Shown here in pieces: positions 23,492-29,512 of a stretch of DNA of 29,512 nucleotides. The stretch is from the NCBI GenBank assembly GCA_018714945.1, contig DVMO01000133.1, forward strand, positions 1 through 29,512. The letters run 5' to 3'. The stretch is from Fimisoma avicola (GTDB lineage Bacteria > Bacillota > Clostridia > Peptostreptococcales > Anaerovoracaceae). Below the pieces are notes generated by a model, which ran no database searches, was not told where the DNA came from, and saw only the letters and a list, made by a program, of their open reading frames with translations. Made by a program: the position numbers and the translations under genes. Within the stretch, counting starts at the first letter, position 1. Each line of letters opens with the position of its first letter.

Positions 23492-24547
23492 ATGTGGGGT
23501 TTTTTCAAAGCAAAAGATATGGGTATTGATCTTGGGACAGCAAACACTTTGATATATGTGAAGGATACGGGCATAGTGCTCAACGAGCCGTCCGTCATAG
23601 CGGTGGACGCCGATTCGTCCAAGATACTGGCTGTAGGTATAGAAGCAAAGGCCATGCTGGGCAAATCACCGAGAAACATTTCGGTCATCAGGCCGCTGCA
23701 GGACGGGGTCATCTCTGATTTTGACAAGACTGCCGACATGTTGAGGACTTTCATAGAAAGGGCCATGGGGCAGAAAAAGATGAGAAACTACAGGGTGGCT
23801 GTAGGCGTGCCTACAGGAGTCACCGAAGTGGAGAAGCGTGCCGTAGAAGAGGTGGTACGCCAGATGGGAGCAACAGAGGTATATATCCTGGAGGAACCTA
23901 TGGCGGCTGCCATAGGAGCAGGACTGCCCGTTGACGGCACTACAGGCTGCATGATAGCAGATATCGGCGGCGGTACTACAGATGTGGCGATAATCGCCCT
24001 GGGAGGTGTTGTCGCCAGCACATCCATCAGGCACGCCGGGGACAAGTTCAATGAAGCGATCATACAATATATCAGAAAACGCCATGCACTGCTCATAGGT
24101 GACAGGACTGCCGAAGAACTGAAGATCAATATAGGATGCGCCTGTATGGACGAGGACGAGTTCGGCAACGAGATAATAAAGACCATGAACGCCAGGGGAA
24201 GGGATATCATATCAGGGCTTCCAAAGACCCTTGAGATAACCAACAAGGATATGATGATAGCCCTGCAGGAATCCATGGATATAGTGGTGGATGCCATCAA
24301 GACCACCATCGAAAAGGCGCCGCCTGAGATATCTGCAGATATAGCAGAGAACGGAATGATGCTTTCCGGAGGCGGAGCGAACATATATAACCTTGACAGG
24401 CTTATAAAGAAAAAGACGGACATGGAGGTCACGATAGCCGAAAACTCATTTGAGGCGGTGGCCCTTGGAACCGGCAAAGCTCTGGAAGATGTTGAAAAAT
24501 TAAAGATCTATACCAGAAAATCAAAGCGGAGAGGAACCGAAAGTTAA
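23492..24547 (+). CDS. mreB: Rod-shape-determining actin homologue MreB
   Basis: A 351-residue actin-like filament protein that guides the elongation machinery along the inner membrane. The phosphate-1 motif is DMGIDLGTANTLIYVKDTG, phosphate-2 is ADIGGGTTDVAII, and the adenosine motif is MLSGGGANIYNLDRLIKK. 'EEPMAAAIGAGLPV' is also typical. I chose the ATG at 23492, after GAGGTGG; the ATG at 23477 overlaps that ribosome site. The N-terminal MWGFFKAKD could act as a short amphipathic membrane anchor. It lies 18 bp after radC. Confidence 0.96.
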   Translation: MWGFFKAKDMGIDLGTANTLIYVKDTGIVLNEPSVIAVDADSSKILAVGIEAKAMLGKSPRNISVIRPLQDGVISDFDKTADMLRTFIERAMGQKKMRNYRVAVGVPTGVTEVEKRAVEEVVRQMGATEVYILEEPMAAAIGAGLPVDGTTGCMIADIGGGTTDVAIIALGGVVASTSIRHAGDKFNEAIIQYIRKRHALLIGDRTAEELKINIGCACMDEDEFGNEIIKTMNARGRDIISGLPKTLEITNKDMMIALQESMDIVVDAIKTTIEKAPPEISADIAENGMMLSGGGANIYNLDRLIKKKTDMEVTIAENSFEAVALGTGKALEDVEKLKIYTRKSKRRGTES

Positions 24548-24550
24548 AAT

Positions 24551-25369
24551 ATGAAATGGATGAGAGATCACAAACTTATAGCCGCCTTGCTCATATTGCT
24601 CGTAGTCCTGGCACTGCTGTTCACACTGTCTGTAACGACAGGATTCGGCGAGGGCTCTTTTGCATCGTTCCTTAACAACGGTGTTTCAAAGATAACCGGC
24701 TTTTTTTCATCGGCCGGCAGCAATATAAGAGACGGAGTAGGCGGTATTTTTTCAGGGGGCCAGCTCAGGGAAAGGATAGATGAGCTGGAAGAAGAAAACG
24801 CTGCGCTTGAACGGGAACTGGCACAGTCAAGGCTCACATCCCAGCAGCTTGAGCAGCTGCAAAATCTGGCGCAGATACTGAACTATGACTATACTGACCA
24901 GACATTTAATGTTGTCACTGCCGATGTGACTCTGGAGGACGGTTCAAACTGGAACGGGATATTTACCATAGACAGGGGGAGCGAGTCAGGGATCGAGGCA
25001 GGTGATACCGTTATAGACGGAGATGGTCTGGTAGGCTTTGTTACCGACGCAGGCGAAGGATGGGCAAAGGTAATGCCTGCGATCTCTACCGACGAGACCT
25101 TGAGCTTCAAGCTTGCCAGGGACGGAAGCCAGCTGGGGATCGTGTCCGGAAATTCCGACGGAACCCTTGCCGGATATATGCTGGATGACCAGTCTACAGT
25201 CGTTGAGGGCGATATAATCGTCAGCTCCGGCATGGGATCGTGTCCTGAGGGCATAGAGATAGGGAGCGTCAGATCCGTATCATACAACAGCAACAGGCTC
25301 ATCCGCGAAGTTACCGTTGACCCTGCGGTGGACTTCAGGAGCCTGAGGAAAGTAGCGGTGATCGTATGA
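24551..25369 (+). CDS. mreC: Rod-shape-determining protein MreC
   Basis: A 272-residue bitopic protein. It has one membrane helix at about residues 9-29, a coiled coil at about 70-112 (LRERIDELEEENAALEREL), and the two-lobed beta-rich extracellular domain ('VVTADVTLEDGSNWNGIFTI', 'VIDGDGLVGFVTDAG', 'SSGMGSCPEGIEIG'). It links MreB filaments to PBP2 and activates the elongation synthase. It begins 3 bp after mreB and overlaps mreD by 4 bp (ATGA). The best ribosome site (GAGAGG) is unusually far, about 16 bases before the ATG. Confidence 0.94.
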   Translation: MKWMRDHKLIAALLILLVVLALLFTLSVTTGFGEGSFASFLNNGVSKITGFFSSAGSNIRDGVGGIFSGGQLRERIDELEEENAALERELAQSRLTSQQLEQLQNLAQILNYDYTDQTFNVVTADVTLEDGSNWNGIFTIDRGSESGIEAGDTVIDGDGLVGFVTDAGEGWAKVMPAISTDETLSFKLARDGSQLGIVSGNSDGTLAGYMLDDQSTVVEGDIIVSSGMGSCPEGIEIGSVRSVSYNSNRLIREVTVDPAVDFRSLRKVAVIV

Positions 25370-25866
25370 GATACTGGAAAGCCGGAGTGATTTTCCTGAT
25401 AGCTTTTCTGATACAGCCTTCTTTTCTGAACCTGATAAATATCGCAGGCTATACACCCAATCTTTTGCTCTGCCTGACGGTGATATTCACATTTCTCTAC
25501 GACGGGGAATATTATGGGCCGGTTTTCGGCACGGTCTTGGGCCTGGCTTATGACATATGTTACAGCTATGTCATAGGTCCGACGGCTATTGCTCTGCTGA
25601 TCGTATCCGCCCTCGTCCTGCTGCTGAGATCCTTTGCCAATGTGGAAAACATCATCAGCATGTGGGTGGTATCAGTTTTGGCTTTTTTATCCTATTATCT
25701 GATCAACTGGGGCCTTTTCAAAATTGCCGGCAGTCCCGCAGGGCTTCTGTATGTTCTATCTTATTCGATCTGGGTCATCTGCTATTCCATGGTCGTGATA
25801 ACGGTCATGTATCTGTTTATGATCAAAAAGACCGAAAGGTATCACAAAGACAGGTATTTTAAATGA
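25366..25866 (+). CDS. mreD: Rod-shape-determining protein MreD
   Basis: A 166-residue integral membrane protein with about five hydrophobic helices (for example GVIFLIAFLIQPSFLNLINI and LIVSALVLLLR) and the 'FGTVLGLAYDI' signature near residues 46-60. It partners with MreC in rod-shape maintenance. The ATG overlaps the mreC stop and its own stop overlaps the mrdA start by 4 bp, showing tight translational coupling. Confidence 0.92.
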   Translation: MRYWKAGVIFLIAFLIQPSFLNLINIAGYTPNLLLCLTVIFTFLYDGEYYGPVFGTVLGLAYDICYSYVIGPTAIALLIVSALVLLLRSFANVENIISMWVVSVLAFLSYYLINWGLFKIAGSPAGLLYVLSYSIWVICYSMVVITVMYLFMIKKTERYHKDRYFK

Positions 25867-28610
25867 ACAATAAACTGCTTAATTCAAGATTTCACCAGAT
25901 ACTCATCTTAGCGATAGTACTTGTGCTCGTATTGTGCGTAAGGCTTTTTGTGCTGACCGTGATACAGAAAGATTCCTGGGAAGCCGCTGCGGACAGCCAG
26001 AATACCAAAGAGATCACAACCCTTGCGCCGCGGGGCAAGATCCTTGACAGGTACGGACGGGAGATAGCCACCAACAGACAGGTATTCACACTCACATTCA
26101 ATGCCAGCGGCCTGTCAACGGAAGAGATAAACCAGACATGCTACAGCCTTGTCCAGATACTCGAAGCCAACGGAGATGAGTATGTGGACAACTTTCCGAT
26201 AATCATAGAAGACGGCGCTTTCAGGTACACATATGATGACCAGAAAGCCCAGTGGCTGAGCAACAGGGGTTTCTCGACAGATCTTACTGCAGAGCAGGCA
26301 TTCAATGCTCTCAGGACTCAGTACGAGATAGATCCCCAGCTGGACAGATATGAGGCTGCTGAAATATTACAGGACACATATAGCGTATACCCTCCGATAA
26401 ATATCAGGAGCATGACTTACACATACGATACGCAGAAGGAACAGTTCCTTGAAAAATACGGACTTGACACTGACCTGAGCGCCGAGGAGGCTTTTTCACA
26501 GCTCAGGGAGACATATAAGATCGACGAGACCCTTTCGGATACGGAGGCAAGGAAGCTCTTCCGCATAAGAGAGGAAATACAGACACTGGGATATAACCGT
26601 TACCTTTCAGCTACAATCGCCAGCGATATATCGGATGAGACTCTGATATATGTGGAGGAAAGCTCATCTGCCCTCAAAGGTGTGGAGATCTCTTCGGAGA
26701 CTGTGAGATATTATCCTAACGGATCAACCCTTGCCCATGTCATCGGATACATGGGGAGCATCTCCGATTCACAGTATGAGGAATATGTTACAGAAAAAGG
26801 CTATAATGCCGATGATCTTATCGGTAAGGACGGGATAGAAGCGTCCATGGAGGAATATCTCAAGGGCACAGACGGCGTTACCCAGGTCCGCGTCAACAGC
26901 ACAGGCGATTATATTGACACCATAAGTGAAACAGAACCTGTGGCAGGTCAGAATGTGTACCTGACCATAGACCTTGACCTGCAAAAAGTAGCCGAGGACG
27001 CCCTCGAAAGGGCCATCAATGCCGTTGCCAACGGAACCACTTTCCAGAGCGAGTACGGTAATGTCCGCATGAGCCGTTACGAAAACTGCGCTTCCGGCGC
27101 CGCCGTAGCCATAGATGTGGAGACCGGCGATGTGCTTGCCATGGCCAGCTATCCGGATTACGATCCGAACATCTTTGCGGAAGGTATTTCAACCGAGGAC
27201 TGGGAATCGGTACAGAGCACCAATCCGAGGGATTATCTGGCGCCTACCCCTTTGTACAATATCGCCACCAAGGCATCTGTACAGCCGGGCTCCACTTTCA
27301 AACCGGTGACCGCAGTAGCAGCTCTTCAGGCAGGCCTGGACCCTGACCTGAACATAAGGGACAGAGGTCATATAGACATAGGAGGCAGGAGCTTTGGGTG
27401 CAGCGCATGGAACATGTACGGCGGTACCCACGGGACCCTTAATCTGGTCAGCGGTATCCAGAATTCCTGCAACTACTATTTCTATTGTATCGCCACAGGA
27501 ACCGACTGGGGAACCGGGGCTTCTCTGGGATATGACGAGGATATAAACATAGAAAAGATAATGGAAGTAGCTCAGGAGTTCGGGCTGGGTCAGGAAACAG
27601 GCATAGAGCTGGATGAAGCGACGACCCCGCTGGCTTCTGCCGAGAGAAAAATGGAGAGCACCAAGAATTCTCTCTGGAGCTATCTGTACAGCAATGCCAT
27701 AAATTATTGGCCTGAATCCGTAGTTAATGATGATGAGGCTCTGAGAACAGATATAGATACCATAGTAAGCTGGACAGAGGAAAATCCGTCCAGAGGAGAG
27801 ATCATAAGCAGGATAGGCGAGCAGACGCAGGTGGAAGAAAGTCAGATAGAGGCAGTTGCAGATCTCTGCAAATATTCATATTTCAACCAGGCCCAGTGGA
27901 CCGTGGGAGATGAGTTCAATATTTCCATCGGTCAGGGAGACAACGCCTATACGCCGCTGCAGATGGCCCAGTATGTGGCCACTTTGGGCAACTACGGAGT
28001 AAGGAACCAGGTCAGCATAGTAAAGGGGATAGAGGGTGAAGGAGAGACCCAAAAGGACGATCCTTATACCATCTCCGTTGACAAGGATGACATCAGCAAG
28101 GTCATCGAAGGCATGAAGAGGGTAGTCACAAACGGTACCCTGGCAGGCATGTTCAGCAGGCTGGATGTTGAAGTGGCAGGCAAGACCGGTACGGCAGAAA
28201 GATCCGGATATATCAATCCTGTGGATGAAGTTTCCTATGTCAGGGAACATCTTTCATCTATCGCACCCGGCGTATCCTGGAGCGAAGTAGAGGAGATAAT
28301 GGAGGATCTGATGCTTGAAGATCCGGAAAGCTATCCTACGGAAAATGATACGGTAGACGATGCCGTGATCCAGGCCAGCGGCCGTACTGTGACCCAGTCT
28401 GACATTGACCAGTTCAAAGACACATATGATGAATTCGCATGGGTAGTTACCATGGCGCCGGCTGATGATCCTAAGATCGCAGTAGTGGTAATGCTGGTAC
28501 AGGGAGGAACATCTTACAATGCCGGACCTGTGGCAAGAGAGATAATAGGGGAGTATCTCAAGCTGTCTGATGAAAACGAAGCGGCGGATTTTGGAACAAA
28601 GATGCAGTAA
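25863..28610 (+). CDS. mrdA: Penicillin-binding protein 2, elongation transpeptidase (enlarged)
   Basis: A 915-residue class B transpeptidase, longer than the usual 600-700. It has one membrane helix (about residues 12-34) and a dimerisation domain starting at TLAPRGKILDRYGREIATNR. The active-site motifs are STFK (Ser477, Lys480), SCN (535-537) and KTGTAE (Lys774). Three expansions are seen: a tandem repeat of 56 residues in the N-terminal domain (122-177 and 186-241), an acidic stretch between about 594 and 681, and another of about 75 residues (780-854) after KTGTAE. It sits in the mre operon in place of the usual minC position, and overlaps mreD, so it is the elongation transpeptidase acting with MreBCD. 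Confidence 0.94.
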   Translation: MNNKLLNSRFHQILILAIVLVLVLCVRLFVLTVIQKDSWEAAADSQNTKEITTLAPRGKILDRYGREIATNRQVFTLTFNASGLSTEEINQTCYSLVQILEANGDEYVDNFPIIIEDGAFRYTYDDQKAQWLSNRGFSTDLTAEQAFNALRTQYEIDPQLDRYEAAEILQDTYSVYPPINIRSMTYTYDTQKEQFLEKYGLDTDLSAEEAFSQLRETYKIDETLSDTEARKLFRIREEIQTLGYNRYLSATIASDISDETLIYVEESSSALKGVEISSETVRYYPNGSTLAHVIGYMGSISDSQYEEYVTEKGYNADDLIGKDGIEASMEEYLKGTDGVTQVRVNSTGDYIDTISETEPVAGQNVYLTIDLDLQKVAEDALERAINAVANGTTFQSEYGNVRMSRYENCASGAAVAIDVETGDVLAMASYPDYDPNIFAEGISTEDWESVQSTNPRDYLAPTPLYNIATKASVQPGSTFKPVTAVAALQAGLDPDLNIRDRGHIDIGGRSFGCSAWNMYGGTHGTLNLVSGIQNSCNYYFYCIATGTDWGTGASLGYDEDINIEKIMEVAQEFGLGQETGIELDEATTPLASAERKMESTKNSLWSYLYSNAINYWPESVVNDDEALRTDIDTIVSWTEENPSRGEIISRIGEQTQVEESQIEAVADLCKYSYFNQAQWTVGDEFNISIGQGDNAYTPLQMAQYVATLGNYGVRNQVSIVKGIEGEGETQKDDPYTISVDKDDISKVIEGMKRVVTNGTLAGMFSRLDVEVAGKTGTAERSGYINPVDEVSYVREHLSSIAPGVSWSEVEEIMEDLMLEDPESYPTENDTVDDAVIQASGRTVTQSDIDQFKDTYDEFAWVVTMAPADDPKIAVVVMLVQGGTSYNAGPVAREIIGEYLKLSDENEAADFGTKMQ
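26226..26585 (+). repeat. Coding tandem duplication inside mrdA
   Basis: Two in-frame copies of a 56-residue unit, residues 122-177 (26226-26393) and 186-241 (26418-26585). Each begins YTYD.QK.Q.L and contains TDL.AE.AF..LR..Y.ID. About 24 of the first 44 positions are identical by my hand alignment. An 8-residue linker separates them. Confidence 0.75.
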
Positions 28611-28631
28611 TAAAAATTCGGGAGGAATTTC

Positions 28632-29369
28632 ATGGGAAAGGCAATAGTAATTGCCTCCGGCAAAGGAGGAACCGGTAAGACCATGTTCGCCGCCAACTTG
28701 GGAGTCACATTGGCGCGTCAAGGCCACAAGACCGTTCTGATAGATCTGGATAACGGTCTGAGGAATCTTGACCTATATCTGGGCATGGAAAACAATATAG
28801 TCTATGATGTAAACGATGTGCTCACAGGAGTATGCAGGATAAGGCAGGCGCTCATAAAGGTCAAAGCCTTTACCGGTCTGTCATTCATGGCGGCTTCTCC
28901 TCAGAAATCAGACGGAGAGATAACCCCTCTCCATATCAAGGTACTGTGCGAAAAGCTGAAAAAGAAATATGATTATATAATCATAGATGCACCTGCCGGT
29001 ATAGATGACGGAATGGTACTGGCTACGGGAGGCTGCGATATGGCCATAATTGTCGTTACGCCAGAATATGCTTCTCTAAGGAATGCAGACATAGTGAAAA
29101 AGACCATAGAAGCCCAAGGTATAAAGAATATAGCATATGTGGTGAACCGGATCGACCTGAAGCTGATAGAATCGGGCAAAGCACCGACTTTTGATGAAGT
29201 TATCCGGGATATACGGGACAAGGTCGTTGGCATCATACAAGAAGATGAGAACATACATGTATCCACCAACCTGGGAGTGCCAATCGTCTCGGTGGGGGAC
29301 ACATATATTTCCAAGAGCTTCCTGGCCATGGCCATAAGGATAAAGAGACTTCTGGCGAAAGAAGGATAA
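28632..29369 (+). CDS. minD: MinD/ParA-family division-site ATPase
   Basis: A 245-residue deviant-Walker ATPase. KGGTGKT at residues 11-17 contains the signature Lys11 and the Walker lysine Lys16. The switch region DLDNGLRNLDLYLG and Walker B YDYIIIDAPAGID are close to MinD. MinD with MinC normally inhibits FtsZ assembly at the poles. The C-terminus (MAIRIKRLLAKEG) is short and could be an amphipathic membrane helix but is not the classical MinD tail. The ATG follows GGGAGG, 21 bp after mrdA. The usual minC is missing, so the regulator partner is elsewhere or absent. Confidence 0.88.
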   Translation: MGKAIVIASGKGGTGKTMFAANLGVTLARQGHKTVLIDLDNGLRNLDLYLGMENNIVYDVNDVLTGVCRIRQALIKVKAFTGLSFMAASPQKSDGEITPLHIKVLCEKLKKKYDYIIIDAPAGIDDGMVLATGGCDMAIIVVTPEYASLRNADIVKKTIEAQGIKNIAYVVNRIDLKLIESGKAPTFDEVIRDIRDKVVGIIQEDENIHVSTNLGVPIVSVGDTYISKSFLAMAIRIKRLLAKEG

Positions 29370-29418
29370 GCTGTATAACACAAGATAAGATGACCTGCTT
29401 TATGCATGAACTGCAAAA

Positions 29419-29463
29419 AGTCTCACTGCATGCCCGGTTTAAGGCAAACAGTGAGACTCTTTT
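29419..29463 (+). terminator. Rho-independent terminator after minD
   Basis: A 10-bp perfect stem (agtctcactg at 29419-29428 with cagtgagact at 29449-29458), a loop that can form a 4-bp inner helix (tgcc/ggca), then CTTTT. It ends the radC-mre-mrdA-minD transcript. Nothing was recognised in the last 49 bp. Confidence 0.8.
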
Positions 29464-29512
29464 GGTATATTTGGACCGTTTGGATAAGATATTCCTTTGT
29501 TTACTTTATTTA

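Overview
The window looks like the chromosome of a spore-forming, anaerobic Firmicute of class Clostridia, with moderate GC and frequent ATA and AGG codons. The basis is a SigK-type sporulation sigma factor, a YlmC/YmxH PRC-barrel protein, a DUF1540 cysteine-rich mini-protein, a GGGtGRT-family protein and AGGAGG ribosome sites. An order or family cannot be named safely from the sequence. I see no tRNA, rRNA, CRISPR array, insertion sequence or prophage gene. Nearly all of it is tightly packed core metabolism and cell-envelope genes.

Layout. 1-990: the 3' end of an EamA-type transporter, then a convergent two-gene unit encoding a small membrane protein and a flavodoxin-like protein. 1073-2906: a promoter, an atypical NifU/IscU-like Fe-S scaffold, a GGGtGRT protein of unknown function and a strong terminator. 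2888-9264: an F1Fo ATP synthase operon (a, c, b, delta-alpha, gamma, beta, epsilon) with its own promoter and terminator. There is no separate delta gene: the C-terminal domain of delta is fused to the front of alpha. 9474-12501: ppx and ppk1 for polyphosphate turnover. 12574-18463: a BMP-family nucleoside-type ABC transporter (lipoprotein, double ATPase, two permeases) with a hairpin terminator after the lipoprotein gene, followed by an FKBP/trigger-factor-like lipoprotein. 18525-19948: ylmC/ymxH-like gene, nrdR and cmk. 20055-21680: a class B penicillin-binding protein whose ribosome site lies in a terminator-like hairpin. 21683-22600, minus strand: sigK, uninterrupted and without a pro-sequence, and a 55-residue DUF1540 protein not called by length-limited ORF finding. 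22677-29463: an extended -10 promoter, then radC-mreB-mreC-mreD-mrdA-minD and a terminator.

How the genes work together. The ATP synthase and ppx/ppk1 units are neighbours in energy and phosphate handling. The mre-mrdA-minD unit holds the rod-shape elongation machinery with its transpeptidase and a division-site ATPase, but no minC. PBP 20055, sigK, DUF1540 and ylmC/ymxH form a loosely sporulation-flavoured stretch.

The most unusual things seen are the delta-alpha fusion, which implies three delta C-terminal domains per F1 head; the internal duplication and two large insertions in the 915-residue PBP2; the signal-peptide-bearing c subunit; the Fe-S scaffold/GGGtGRT pair; and several hairpins that overlap ribosome-binding sites. 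I did not find a clearly new multi-gene defence or mobile system.
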